Part shown: piece after piece, positions 25,401 to 27,656 of the stretch
How positions within the stretch are numbered: position 1 is the first letter of the stretch
Layout: every line of letters begins with the position of its first letter
Source: Betaproteobacteria bacterium Ga0077526
GTDB lineage: Bacteria; Pseudomonadota; Gammaproteobacteria; Burkholderiales; Ga0077523
Length of the DNA: 64,000 nt
NCBI GenBank assembly: GCA_001464765.1
Contig: LNDV01000034.1
Coordinates: forward strand, 968,671 to 1,032,670
Reading direction: 5' to 3'
Position numbers and translations under genes: made by a program
Notes under the pieces: model-generated
What the model saw: the letters and a program-made list of their open reading frames with translations, nothing else
Database searches by the model: none
Told to the model about the DNA's origin: nothing

Positions 25401-26836
25401 GCGTCGAAGAGTTCGCAGGCGACGTGCGCTTCGTGACGCATGAGTTTCCCGTCATCGGTGTGCAGCGAATCCTGTTCGTTCAGGTGAGCGCAGTCGACGA
25501 AGACGGTGAGTGGCAGGCAGAGCCGCTCCCGGTACTGGTGGAGCGACTCCCGAACACCGTCGAGACCGTAGTGGTCGACGCTCCGGCCATCGTCGTGAAC
25601 TTCGAGCAGCCGATCGACCTCTCGTCGGTGAACCTGTACGACACGCGAATCGATCCGCGTGGTGCGTCAGATCTGCAGGTGCGCGACGCAAGCGGCAGAC
25701 TTGTCACGGGTTCGCTGGTGCCGGATGTCGGCGGTGCCGGATTGCGCTTCGTGCCGACGGGCGGTCCGCTCGCTCCCGGCCACTACACGATGACCTTGTC
25801 CGGCGCGACGAACGGATTCGTCGATGCCCTCGGCAGGCCATTGGATGGTGATGCAGACGGCGTTGCCGGCGGTGACTTCGTCTACGGTTTCGACGTCGCC
25901 GCCAGCGCCGGCGGGTCCTTGCGCCTGCCCGACTTCGCCCGCGGTCCGGGGCAGCCCGTGGACCTCCCTGCCACCGGCACGGGTCTTCCGGTTTCCCTGA
26001 CTACGGCAGGCTCCGTGAGCAGCATCTCCTTCACGCTGCGCTTCGACCCGGCTGCTCTGGAAGTGACAGACGTGTTGCGCGGCGCCGCCATCCCTGCGGA
26101 TTCGGTGATCACGCTGACGCGAGGGTCAGGTCGTGTCGACGTATCGATCCAGGCGACGAGTCCTGTCGGATCGGGCACGCTGGAACTGATTCGGCTCCGC
26201 GCTCAGGTGCCGGGCACCGCGGTGTACGGATCGATGCACGCACTGGACATCGTCGATGTGCGCATCGATGGTGCAATCGCGCAGGGCGACACTGCCGTGC
26301 AGGTGGTGGCCTACCCCGGCGACACCACGGGCGACCGACGTTACTCGGCGCTCGACGGGCAACGCATCAACCGGATCATCGCCGGATTGGATACCGGCTT
26401 CGGCTTCTTCGGGCGTGCAGACCCGATCGTCATCGGGGACGTCGATGGCGATGGCCGGCTGACCGGCAACGATGCGACCATCATCACGCGGGAATCCCAG
26501 TTCCTGCTGACAGGTACGAGGTCGTTCGATCGGCTCGAGATTCCTCCGCTTCCGGGGGCGAAAGCGGCGAGCACTACCGAGCCGGTGCTGGCGCCATCGA
26601 TCGAGCCGACCCTGCCCACGCAGAGTGTGCAAGTGGACTGGTCCGCCACTCTTCCCGCAGGCAGTGCGCTCCCGGCGCTCGCGAAAGCGATGGAGGTGTC
26701 GACGTGGCGTTCGGAGCCTTGGGTGAAGGACCTCGCGGTCCGGCTGGCCGGCGGGACGTCGCAGCCCTCGTCCACGCCCATGCAGAATGGCCCGTCCCTG
26801 CTGCGGGCGGCCTTGCTACGGATCACCGCTCGCTGA
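1415..26836 (+). CDS. Giant LEPR-XLL mosaic protein with RTX, FG-GAP, LRR, LamG, cohesin and dockerin-like domains (8473 aa)
   Basis: One uninterrupted frame encodes 8473 residues. The N-terminus has no classical signal peptide but a LEPR-XLL motif (LESLEPRVLLAAD, residues 32-44), known from very large exported proteins, mainly of planctomycetes and some proteobacteria. Rough order: long beta-rich region without clear family (50-2470), including a flagellin-IN-like stretch near 1110-1170; RTX nonapeptides (2480-3660); pre-peptidase-like domains (3830-4115); more RTX (4130-4375); FG-GAP repeats with a PA14-like insert (4540-5750); short RTX (6180-6215); leucine-rich repeats (6290-6480); golvesin-like segment (6486-6576); glycine-rich tract (6660-6996); LamG (7367-7571); SdrD-B-like (7649-7756); PKD-like domains (7765-8040); Ig-like; cohesin-like and dockerin-like (8167-8367); proline-rich tail. 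The many DxDGDG loops predict a calcium-stabilised extracellular adhesin or matrix protein. Substrate and export route are not shown by the sequence. Confidence 0.9.
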   Translation: MFRNRFAGRRPHVRGVLSSLATSVPFRRKALLESLEPRVLLAADLPVALGEAAAATVDVAHSLVALRDGMQGYLAELNSRLSTGAPNFALLGSSLGRAVAGTTEGASTGLARVVETGRGAFALSSIGDAIGTFEALSLKLDRLDTVDGNVTMTLDAEGRPTYQVLVEKRLSGRADADAAFSASGGTVELEGGVDFSAVVRFDFSVGLDANGFFAGTSSGAEIAVREIQLQATADLTGRFGIFDVDASLRTMTVDAAIGVSADVQDADGKLRIAEMPGATVDLATTGRSSATDLRAELSLAAKAVVPGQTAPIDLAGVNVTLDWADISAPTGVTLTAEGGLANDLKAFLQVRAQDLLDRLTADGGLLSGVDRLGSVTIPQLRQAAGGTTPATLTGLLGSTPATLMRSELMTRLSDGSVAKFASAQEMMRALGGVAAGALGLRFDAATRELRWKLDVDKDATGTGSFQANLSTEEGFADLSVSGTATVTAALSIDVAMGLDLDELAGGGVTARSLFLEVPGTGGEIASADIAFSAGLSINEGTAARYGFVEVTVDPGTVTGNVALKATVPNGRRRFDSLNLDQAALRTSGSAEVSGLGVSVSGVPGLSEVGGGTIGAKWSDLFDPTALAVSVDGGLTGPLADFRRMDADTLVGLIRQLANWLASAQAAEALSIELPLLGQRLQDVLDLTALFRTQFLNGLLGKNGVPAFTTVQGLERTLTALTARSPATAVAAARPIVTYDSVRQALLIDLETRPVTGDLLPGGTQIPLDLSRVLGDSFGSVTGEGKLALTAQGSLAFTLGIYLGNDGGLPLATNTVLSEVLGSGFTFGTEAVLVADRRLAREYARLPADLSFSVMFADPSTGVFADAATGTTVTLARQMSDDGKTPLPFSSLDDLAAALDAAFDHGGTTREIDAVVAGDKLVLETAKGPAFRIQAHGETDAKKEASARGLSILGFGDGQASERENANQPMRLVAAAEVGSIIAPMSGDATFTIFRSAADPGITVTVPATVPEEPFAFGTADNRGVTDWEDDVQDAIDLAFKGSGIDDSGIRVSSLGGRLVFTAPGTATSPGYLRIQADQNDPAVTALGLKAGTQIGSQADLVVHTRDGDSHEIVLDGVSTVGDVLAAISQQTFGSVRAEINPDQTRLILADTSTPPPGTDFIFRIDNAVGSLAANLLGIRGQDGPDTPNASRPEDRDGRFSGEAIGGVHPLDRLFVENAVTSATFAASLVGPNTKFDARLGFVDIDVKPRTQTPLASGSLSFGLRNPDEVDSGKVTLRRLAQGLGDLAQVLDDVTLTGSVDLDLDVTLNAGLPFVSLEASPTIGVHWSLAGNPLHVIALDDPRLESDGTLSVSGDATATLAPGIVVTAISPAEERTVDRRIAKVEVKTDGGEERTYLTLLPGADIAAGDLKALRLRLQAVPTFEFPGLDRLRSLEGLNATNLLDALRQAASFLAGLEGSAWLNAKIPLADVSVRDVLAQADRFAQWIEDVADEPVSSLQTLLTRLNDTDFLSGELESSIVEDGSRLLKLVFTIKPSFARTLPLTLDLSAGLLSVNGGAALTATGGGTLKIALGVDLDDPARVVLFDDTGVTGGQLFASATDLDLSVGLGVKPVFVGGRILDGNVAIDATFDLEFDTTDTSLWQGTADRRAALSVGTLSSIIDTLSGAFTLEVGGTTDATSVTRSGVLPVYFPAATQFRGNIGIAETSVTVTVGSAATRASSDLASWPDISTAFSVADEVLSLGDAGLFDSVSLLSDGLDGFLGGLQSALDTSLGGFKLPLVGDKLSQAADVLSRFRAQLVDKLRGLGEQALVKSKDAAEQAVEEALVELLGNQLHLLADRNKNGTADRGDIDTTSNIGEAEVSAQTAWMNWDLTLGGTIPAGAGLDLDLGLPIGGLETQGAVQVDVAWSLELDFGISRELGFFLDVGQPDEPPELTVNVDVTLPNASIAGRLGFLELTAKNLADDRATKLAATLKIDVTSGGDTTDGRVGLTDLGGLGFDSEFEAGANVGLGLTLSLNPALVGKEKALGFPSIKADLVADWADATQLAAVTVTLEKARLDLGTFISDFLEPIVGRVQAVTSQVQPVIDLVTAPIPVLSNLTGQSVSLLDIARRFAPDSVGVGLIEDLANLTRLVSAMSAVANGQESLFLEFGDVVLHEPEPSGASGRSVQATADTPPNVTNKGSAAAKFIEGLRDGAFGGFVQFPILSGVAPLLGLIRGEDVTLVSIDPKPLTFDFGYSQFFPIFGPLGVGIEGRLGAAIDFAFGYDTRGLRALVDSDFRDPWLLLDGFFIDDLDKSGRDVAEVRLSGSLTASAQLNLAIAKAGVEGGIFATIDFNLHDPDRDGKLRLAELLTNIEGASGNPLAVFDISGELYAQLRAFLKIDVLLWDIDKTFNITPRIVLANYAVPFTRVPTLATDIGGGTLRLNMGTAASKRMEGDLTDGDEAFTVKSVGGGKVSVTFSQGTKSLTQTFEGITRILASGGAGNDTIDLSGLDESVSVDVDGGAGNDVIKLGKGGGIARGGAGDDLITGSDGVDQLHGGAGNDHLDGYGGNDLLFGDAASIASDGVTLVVEARGTDGGDFLYGGDGDDLLIGGGGADKLFGDRTKATDSVPGDVLGNDWMFGDGVTLSFGTFGEIATIDAESVRLTDTGVGSAADKIYGDRGDDWAWGGGGADTLEGGDGVDNLRGDSGADKISGGGDGDILQGDAGDDSLYGEGGADALRGGDGRDMLIGGLDGDMLCGGAGADRLEGNDGNDTLLGEADADLIFGGEGNDHIDSGGGTNRIQAGIGDDRIIALGGSGAAVEAARQRFFGGTALAESEYALLAVGAQIVAGDAGNDIITVGTGDSVIRGNGGDDTITVGGGNNLIEGDGDLRDMALSLEQHRTMFGDTDASDDGSDTITVSGAGNQTIYGYGGTSHVGPWTGDQIQVGDGNSRIYGGAGADRIETGNGQQHVEGGSGGNWISVGVGNSTIAGGDGDDTITAGSGNHLIVGDAGADTIDVGAGDSVIRGNGGADTIRIAGGSNVVIGDGSAGDLLLPLSEQRALTVFAEAATDGGDTVTVGGSGDNIVMGGGGADRITTGEGRDVVEGGTGGDTIFTTGGDDRVIGGDGDDDIQGGAGNDILWGGAEAIAAEFLDLYKPDNFGLPPGWTGSESGFLPRHLVPKAPPDSGAVSAADGSDKIEGGSGTDFLFGGANSDLRDEILDGGEGDDYLDGGAGGDQLKGGAGNDIVRGGAGDDELLGGDGIDQLYGEADDDVLKGQAGLADGTQVGQRLYGGTGSDHLHGWGVTGETGLDGDTLYGGDDADFLYGSDRRELLIGGTGDDTLYGGDGVDTLLGESGNDTLAGDDGDDTLWGGEDGDVLRGGAGEDTVYGGGGIDFVHFDLDVAPDILQGHFGNDPADLGGDDGATDILLILGTDAGDEILIGEDAAVTNGRPDLVVEFNGTAYRKQWRGSTGTPLLEQIRIAGLGGDDTIEFVLESTKFASGTIPVKPVDFSRLLTRGVEFLTTIEGGAGNDTIRGTQGRDWVDGGSGGDIVYGFGGNDLLWGDWAARGDPGSGTDDVDILYGGQGNDDLIGGPGANHLVAWSMAPQPGTDTFGVFVDPLGGLHDDDGVHDADPPLAVPYVLEDTGIDRMLGSAGADRLYGGTGPGFLYGAGGNDTLYRADGTVFAPAGGELAEDVWKAYAREQTGVWYVPGSNAEDQIEVGYATEAGLLQNHHYVQRLTRLPDSNRYTLELNLRLDPSGLSADSVLRASVFHASDTHAPTDAATGSVGVSTTKVIAALPGEGMLSVILIDALAGDDTVKVLPTVQTSVWIDAGSGDDTVSIETGAPLLSDQTEGAATGRNDLRNNAWTLVAPGTTALDWTTRFEGLTLDSPTDIDWYRLEFGTGLPAGATVAVKDPLGRDLPNVSAVLFDADGKALVAKDQGESAGPPGSTDNDTPEKASTLPATVYDLLELSGLTLHASTDVDYYELPLEVNGVAGDRVSLHSEAADGTLTLALTDANGTAIRTAVAGGAGSQVLDLAGLPAKADYRLKVSGTAEVSGAAAATYRLLWHVSKQDPNTTADDRVYGGTIRRDWSGTAPAIASGGTYFLRVSAADLVPAAYQVVVTVPNSTERVVGLGATDRSSERRDVILGGLGQDVLEGGGGSDWIFGGGGNDVLTGGLDAQTEDLMYGGAGDDTFQILPDGLPVNTATGETFMPSNTDEFIGNEGYDRVLHLGGDSDAGDPVSDHVSLRWDPNLLRYEFGAWSWDTANQRFETGGSGNALLRYALYRTDGIEALTIDTRAGNDVVRLDGGYRFPGGDSVWGIEDTDDERGAVLGDVTVLGGDGDDILIGSAQDDRIEGGSGDDILQGGDGNDTLLGGGGSDRLVGESEPAPDSYEIGPGGRNDTSGNAVMLPRAADRWEITGLSFDVGDTADWYVIPAPQGPNAIWTSGSVGPRWLTPAMISVGKVPNPTAGATAEALSNALAFTLYPAKRVETDGRATFEAQELSVDVPEYYLLEVNRQDAPNGYHIAFSLPGKGAAHVDADVKTGGIAGTSGSRPVYLPLGDIDGDGFEDAVIRVRDNVTVTVSGTSVRRSRADVVFGTESGIPAREDSRYRSVTIDSDQPFLGTNANLATRITAAGDVDGDGKGDIALAVSSEGAASQGVYLLFGREAAQWAASITLTPTPDGMAAQDGVFLRVSGADPVTVEPAGDVIDRYMRGIRSEIFDVPDNVWLPTIPDAFDAFQRTGVEVLTSSKQDYVLPELGEQYLVRWTGMLYSPIDVEGVSLLVAGDERIRLEVDGTVVIPDNPLSEDRLPLSVTRDGYATTRPLSLRAGYTPFTFDILNHQRNVGAPVQADLEVEFRIRFSSDPEGFGTLITDMNGDGSETIEDTIASLGNDDVDDLLIGSGGVTRIWGGRSRAEWQSDSAVDDTDVPGSPPGAGTPYQAVTGGTAVGVGDVDGDGRDDFAVLRISADGNSIPGIRLYRGAATGFDLTDIQFGSPLTAPPDARLRAAGDIDGDGAGDILLVGAGTQSALIYGGQHLQSSVQLSAIPHALLPRFDQFGVAADTGVDIDFVGVGDLDGRDAVDGIRRDDLAATVLVASPNLDGDPATKDWHEVTVVYQGRARENGQPQSFASGPDQVFEPGQSLFRTELREVATTRVAARPVIDGQHRLALWDPQTGSNVRFYEYGAVTPQSQPEPAAAPYVYTLQSKLGAGSQRPGLPGIDPGVDGTPDLRDAVAFDGATGGSQLSHAVALEDFNGDLRADVLLWGDGSPFSYLVSGPVDLRNRVDVAGAADMRFAADLGRPADRMGDVNGDGFTDLVFVRNASEFSRDVTVTVISGKADNPGLPRDVDKAWVTRELAEPEGSPRVRRFTTVANSDAHAIVLKADGDKHDDIVLWGAFAFDPSGGGDLDHVARTFSGADVWRWVDGNTDPLPSSAITVDITRPKEYVQGKYGLADDDVALASQQMNSYVVRAVGDVDGDGRDDVIVTDATFGQFTIAGQSVVRDFGRSYVVTTPDPVVLGNDAAAIIEGFDLGASLSALGDIDGDGYDDFALGRPRETVGLGRNLADPFASNGGMFVFRGGPEYRSGAPSQLFEARDADIVIARQPGSDNAGGSVLVQGPLTATAGDFDGDGRTDLWVAETATVIRDIDSDDILRRDEAGRAWMFRDVAHRGDWLKLAPKPIGPGTPPATDNADVFLQRTADGGLSDRDRFGVLPGTPNFDLNGDGLDDLLVGAPRADRGSSASGVDIGRVHVVYGQPRPLDTLVKNAEVFSNTTGSALVRITPAPLRTTVEFGKNQDERWVRFTTRGDGDKKTLMRVVEPGTDTLVAAVPVAGDGNLVVPVASAMGGGAGLSLQVDALPGGLYAGPRFDTDGRIVNWTFTSGAFEGTRTVTPLLLRPTSSGAYSVVGVGASRSVAGHAINKFDFDAVSGSTVVQTGDRLGWKDGSTAVDNAGVIAFDDEASAEAVVMFGGRFGDERPLREGLSFRPVAEVSRTYAIAATTSRGAVLEFDLGQFLDRVGQPHPVDAATFVIDAPELRRLETERVRLRVEVLAAEGDDRVTAADYVAGVVQHVQVDVQNGSALVDLTPGLNALMASGISRVTVRIDHAESGQTPVNLALAGGTGTGKTGLRIQQGALIDLYAADGRLIDRNKGALDLRDLDAGTFFARVHRVAGVSDSVTLEVNPPEEGHSRNEDSRDFIDGGDGDDALIGGKGLDHLVGGSGVDKMTAEAKEVRDFAQVVDLELLSVSSADYSSNPVVSPERLVKLENRAVLVATARALGLGVTEGIDGIGGSVRVHGRFVGDDGASFRPQDLNEITALDLSSQVIDGTGDALGLHGMRELRGINLSNANIDPAMLSTASLPSAVERIALDFQPADTAGAVLEGFQHLGRLSRLSLDGRDAQDRLDATTLEAIGRLGGLELLSLDSRLPVASATTTDFLRSLTALEVLSLASDGIADLHPLQGMAALQVLRLPDNRIGDLSPLSGTWVTDEKDAGFTLGSPDRVWLRNQRPATAAWAEDYLFSSGLGTAKPTWTFGDLARGNYNVYVTWPSTEAQSTAVTYDVRGGDPSTVVGGLPLFQPRQSALYDFGPGGGDVLIDSDSGQIRGDDDNDTTFYGSAFTVDDVGGVTTFHVAGDLVIPADRIRIAGTRPVSIVVSDDVIISSAAVIDASAVGIDPGPGGGVSVPGGGGGTGGLGASDVGQGGAGGAGGSGGQPHGSGVGGAGDDGGAGTQGGRGGLSFVGTSGGTGGDGFGTAGAGGGGGSGGRGDFGGLGGVAGIGGAGGTGGTVSAGGDGGNGFRQSGSAGTGGSVGAAGGGGTNPGVGDRLTGGAAGGSGGGGGGGSGGGAGSGGGGGGGGGGGAVGTISVDDGAGSTVQQRVPGADGGHGGNGGNGGAGGNGADGGTGGMGGAGGGAFRIEAHGLMYAPGTTLRALGGDGQAGAAGAIGGSGRQGTSGTAGGAGGADEGLGGDGGRGGNGIAGAPGGSGGFGGDGGSGGGGAGGTVSLAGTQLNVDGTLVDVRGGLAGDGIRGGDGRVVLGWNAASPGDGTGVDALGTFQRVGGATVDNPFVRVDGTFAKTPRLPGLVGGAEAFGFLSVSAQDLLTEKVMLSGDHGAKFVLIRVDGGIPGLFDGFAGHDVLLVANLTATDYGWASLGVGDLGNSTSLLSGGTAHDPAFGGTGTVEIDGQSFNAVTTGFGAHAVYATLIPDDDLPSGDNATGALSQHFTFRAKSATGAVEVRGEVDTLDDGQVAYVRVPDLKRVVDQSKPPATTVIADQTWQALGTVRVTGSTPEDRTIQVTLAGAADGLVAVDAVMLQRTAKPMPGLRMVDVSGNPLDNLSHTIQLDRFDPQGGGAEVTADSNSAPLIRTLLPSGSTPDAIAFGGSGGVAVIDTAGADVGGDVTLETWFSVSSFTDSWMPLVFQGTETFHPGYGGALSLWVNSDGFVQFAAGDDDAVRSADGTVTLGTWHHFAGVIDRESGLLKAYLDGTLVAVDVLTAAAASSGDQLLIGDAPVLASRVGVFSGVVDEVRLWSRARSGDTIRTDMGDEPGSRDGLAGWWHFDDADGPVVLDASGHDHDGEIVGSVARVNVPIRVVAFDPDGDPVNLSVKTTRPNAGIEIVDGEIMVGEFESGTVRIDVTAIDLDPMTGLPRGRSASASVELTAATNALYGTKYEDADGDGVRDAGERGLGGVEIFLDANRNDTRDAGEAVTWTDVNGDYGFGGMTTGSHRVAEVSPSGWQPVDPGGELVPGPIAVREVTFTRASEILRGVDFGNEQVASLSIVFPDDVIEGQIVTLSGIADSPRGGLFSFAWTVEGPDGEIVAVDEGESFLFRPEDDGRYAVTLDAARELGGGVSIPALPVHRTLTVANVRPDVDLGGTRAAAEGELVTLAGAIAADRGPRDVLTLDVAWGDGATESFSLAPDQLMDEVLAGLGHRYDDDGVYEITLRATDDDGASSVATTQAHIANVPPVITAAGDDRVTEGQGYALHLTASDPGTDTITAWRIDWGDGSGVEEFAGDVRFVTHEFPVIGVQRILFVQVSAVDEDGEWQAEPLPVLVERLPNTVETVVVDAPAIVVNFEQPIDLSSVNLYDTRIDPRGASDLQVRDASGRLVTGSLVPDVGGAGLRFVPTGGPLAPGHYTMTLSGATNGFVDALGRPLDGDADGVAGGDFVYGFDVAASAGGSLRLPDFARGPGQPVDLPATGTGLPVSLTTAGSVSSISFTLRFDPAALEVTDVLRGAAIPADSVITLTRGSGRVDVSIQATSPVGSGTLELIRLRAQVPGTAVYGSMHALDIVDVRIDGAIAQGDTAVQVVAYPGDTTGDRRYSALDGQRINRIIAGLDTGFGFFGRADPIVIGDVDGDGRLTGNDATIITRESQFLLTGTRSFDRLEIPPLPGAKAASTTEPVLAPSIEPTLPTQSVQVDWSATLPAGSALPALAKAMEVSTWRSEPWVKDLAVRLAGGTSQPSSTPMQNGPSLLRAALLRITAR
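1508..1537 (+). other. LEPR-XLL motif in the giant protein
   Basis: Residues 32-41 read LESLEPRVLL and are followed by AAD. They are preceded by a basic stretch (FRRKA) and followed by a small-residue segment, as in other LEPR-XLL proteins where the motif sits near the N-terminus and is presumed to be a targeting signal. Its position supports the ATG at 1415 as the true start. Confidence 0.85.
8845..12410 (+). repeat. Main RTX calcium-binding repeat block of the giant gene
   Basis: Dozens of nonapeptides of the type GGxGxDxUx (for example GGAGNDTIDL, GGAGDDLITG, GGAGNDHLDG) are encoded, broken by several non-repeat inserts of 30-100 residues. At DNA level this is a degenerate repeat built on GGCGGnGnnGGCnACGAC. 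RTX repeats fold into calcium-dependent parallel beta rolls outside the cell. Shorter RTX patches recur at about 13800-14000, 14380-14540 and 19960-20060. Confidence 0.9.
12925..13750 (+). other. Tandem pre-peptidase C-terminal-like domains
   Basis: Two related segments begin with SPTDIDWYRLEF and STDVDYYELPL, the signature opening of bacterial PPC-like beta-sandwich domains, and continue with alternating hydrophobic strands ending near YRLLWHV and YQVVVTV. A third, more diverged copy (TADWYVIPA) occurs near 14650-14950. They probably act as structural or binding modules between RTX blocks. Confidence 0.6.
15040..18660 (+). repeat. FG-GAP / integrin-type calcium-binding repeats
   Basis: Many repeats carry the calcium loop DxDGDGxxD, for example GDIDGDGFEDAVI, GDVDGDGKGDIAL, GDVDGDGRDDFAV, GDIDGDGAGDILL, GDVNGDGFTDLVF and DLNGDGLDDLLVG, each followed by a hydrophobic strand. 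This is the pattern of FG-GAP or VCBS beta-propeller blades. The number of copies suggests at least two propellers separated by the PA14-like insert. Confidence 0.85.
15490..15970 (+). other. PA14-like domain within the FG-GAP region
   Basis: The segment runs from GIRSEIFD through YLVRWTGMLYSP and SLLVAGDERIRLEVDGTVVI to FTFDILNHQ and ends with FRIRF. The order 'G..EYFD, RWTG.L..P, .DG.RL.VDG..V, Y.F.I.Y' is that of PA14 carbohydrate-binding beta-barrels. The match is by eye only and the middle of the domain is divergent. Confidence 0.5.
20280..20860 (+). other. Leucine-rich repeat segment
   Basis: Repeats such as LNEITALDLSSQ, MRELRGINLSNANI, LGRLSRLSLDG, LGGLELLSLDS, LTALEVLSLASDGI and MAALQVLRLPDNRIGDLSPL follow the LxxLxxLxLxxNxI pattern, giving about seven LRR units. 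It is followed by a golvesin-like segment (AWAEDYLFSSG to LPLFQPRQSALYDFG, about 20870-21140). Confidence 0.7.
21405..22390 (+). repeat. Glycine-rich low-complexity tract
   Basis: About 330 residues are dominated by Gly with Ala, Ser, Asp and Thr in GGxGG runs, resembling PE-PGRS or collagen-like tails. It follows a beta-helix-like strand series ending VVSDDVIISSAAVIDASAVG, which is how filamentous-haemagglutinin-type adhesins lead into glycine-rich loops. The DNA is a near-continuous run of GGC/GGT/GGA codons on the plus strand and contains two runs of seven G. Confidence 0.85.
23510..24130 (+). other. LamG / concanavalin-A-like lectin domain
   Basis: The segment has the hallmarks of a LamG-fold jelly roll: VTLETWFSVSSF, then LSLWVNSDGFVQF, LGTWHHFAGVIDRESG, LKAYLDGTLV, VVDEVRLWSRARS and LAGWWHFDDADGPVVLDASG. 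This last part is the typical C-terminal strand set of bacterial LamG domains. Carbohydrate or matrix binding is the usual role. Confidence 0.8.
24360..24700 (+). other. SdrD B-like domain
   Basis: The segment reads GTKYEDADGDGVRDAGE, then GVEIFLDANRNDTRDAGEA, TWTDVNGDYGF and HRVAEVSPSGW. This is the standard SdrD B-like (Cna-B-related) calcium-binding repeat of surface proteins, with the DxDxDGxxDxGE and DANxNxxxDxGE loops intact. Confidence 0.8.
24715..25540 (+). other. PKD-like Ig-fold domains
   Basis: Three Ig-like modules are separated by NVRPDVDLG and NVPPVITAAGDDRVTEG linkers. The motifs VAWGDGATESF, HRYDDDGVYEITLRATDDDG and WRIDWGDGSGVEEF are characteristic of PKD domains. They are common spacers in long extracellular proteins. 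Confidence 0.75.
25915..26515 (+). other. C-terminal cohesin-like plus dockerin-like pair
   Basis: Residues about 8167-8299 resemble a cohesin or related carbohydrate-binding fold (VDLPATGTGLPVSLTTAG, then SFTLRFDPAALEVTDV and GTLELIRLRAQV). They are followed directly by two EF-hand-type loops: GDTTGDRRYSALDGQRINRI and GDVDGDGRLTGNDATIITRE. The two calcium loops spaced about 35 residues apart with a shared helix pattern are the dockerin type I layout. Having both partners at one C-terminus suggests self-association or docking of partner proteins; this is inference. Confidence 0.65.
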
Positions 26837-26854
26837 TAGCAGCTGGACACGCTA

Positions 26855-26884
26855 CCGGTCGTCCGCTGTCTGGCGGACGACCGG
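26855..26884. terminator. Bidirectional hairpin between convergent genes
   Basis: A perfect 12-bp inverted repeat (CCGGTCGTCCGC and its complement) with a 6-base loop lies 18 bases after the stop of the giant gene and 15 bases after the stop of the convergent minus-strand gene. There is no clear T tract on either strand, so efficient rho-independent termination is likely but not certain. Confidence 0.65.
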
Positions 26885-26899
26885 GGCTGAGTCCACGCG

Positions 26900-27394
26900 C
26901 TACGGCAGTTTGTAGTCGAGCCGCTGATTGCAGTGGAACTCGCCGTTGGTGCCGGAGGCCTTGCATCGCCACGGACCGCTCCCCGACGCGCCGGCATACT
27001 TCCCGGTGCCGCCCGTGATCTCGTTGGTGCCGGTGCCGCCGTTTTGCGGCGTGAACGTCCCGGTGAACTCCGTGAAAAGCTTGTCGCCATCCAGATCGCT
27101 GAACGCGCAGAACCCCTTGTTGCGGCCCTGTCCGTCCTGCATGAAGTACGACTCGAAGCAGTTGGCCGGTCCCGCGTGCAACGGTCCCGATCCCTTGTCG
27201 TTGAAGGTCACCCCCGAGACCGTGCCGTGCCCGATCACGTGCTTGTCGGAGGGCGTGATCATGCTGCCGGCGTACTTCCAGCCGGTATGGAAGGCGATGC
27301 TGCCGGTGCGGGGCAGCGACTGCGCGGAAGCGTCGAGCGCAGCAGCGAGACCGACGACACAGAGCGCGAAGCGTGCAGCGAGGCGGACGGACAT
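26900..27394 (-). CDS. Small secreted protein with an allene-oxide-cyclase-barrel-like pattern
   Basis: The 164-residue product has a clear signal peptide (MSVRLAARFALCVVGLAAAL followed by DASAQ). The mature part contains GTVSGVTFNDKGSGPLH, a CFESYF segment, and GTNEITGGTGKYAGASGSGP. The 'GTGKYAGASGSG' hairpin is typical of small AOC-barrel-like and DUF3224-like proteins. Four cysteines in the mature region suggest disulfides in the periplasm. AAGGAG lies 7 bases upstream of the ATG at 27394. An ATG two codons earlier (27400) overlaps the stop of the upstream small gene as ATGA, so translational coupling is possible and the start is uncertain by two codons. No function can be assigned. Confidence 0.75.
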   Translation of the reverse strand: MSVRLAARFALCVVGLAAALDASAQSLPRTGSIAFHTGWKYAGSMITPSDKHVIGHGTVSGVTFNDKGSGPLHAGPANCFESYFMQDGQGRNKGFCAFSDLDGDKLFTEFTGTFTPQNGGTGTNEITGGTGKYAGASGSGPWRCKASGTNGEFHCNQRLDYKLP

Positions 27395-27396
27395 GG

Positions 27397-27603
27397 TCAT
27401 TCTCCTTGGTTCGTTGGCGGATCGGTGAGAGGGACGCCGTCCGGACTGGCCTCGGGGTCGATCGGCCCCATCAGATGTCCGCCCAGTTCGGCCAGGCTCG
27501 AGAACGAGCGGCGACCGGAGGTCGAGACATCCTCCACCGTGCCGCCAAGCAGATCGAATCCCTGGCGGTAGATGCGAACGAGATAACTGCGGGGCATCGA
27601 CAT
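27397..27603 (-). CDS. 68-residue hypothetical protein
   Basis: A short frame starting ATG at 27603, with GGGGAG nine bases upstream, encodes MSMPRSYLVRIYRQGFDLLG and continues with GTVEDVSTSGRRSFSSLAEL, ending in an acidic, proline-rich tail. The RIYR and GTVEDVSTSG stretches look like a small beta-hairpin domain. Its stop codon overlaps the first possible start of the downstream secreted protein (ATGA), and it begins 53 bases after the regulator gene that ends at 27657, so the three may form one transcript. I do not recognise the family. Confidence 0.6.
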   Translation of the reverse strand: MSMPRSYLVRIYRQGFDLLGGTVEDVSTSGRRSFSSLAELGGHLMGPIDPEASPDGVPLTDPPTNQGE

Positions 27604-27656
27604 CGTGGCGCACTCCCCTTTCGGCGTCGCATTCACGATATGGCCCCACGACCTAT

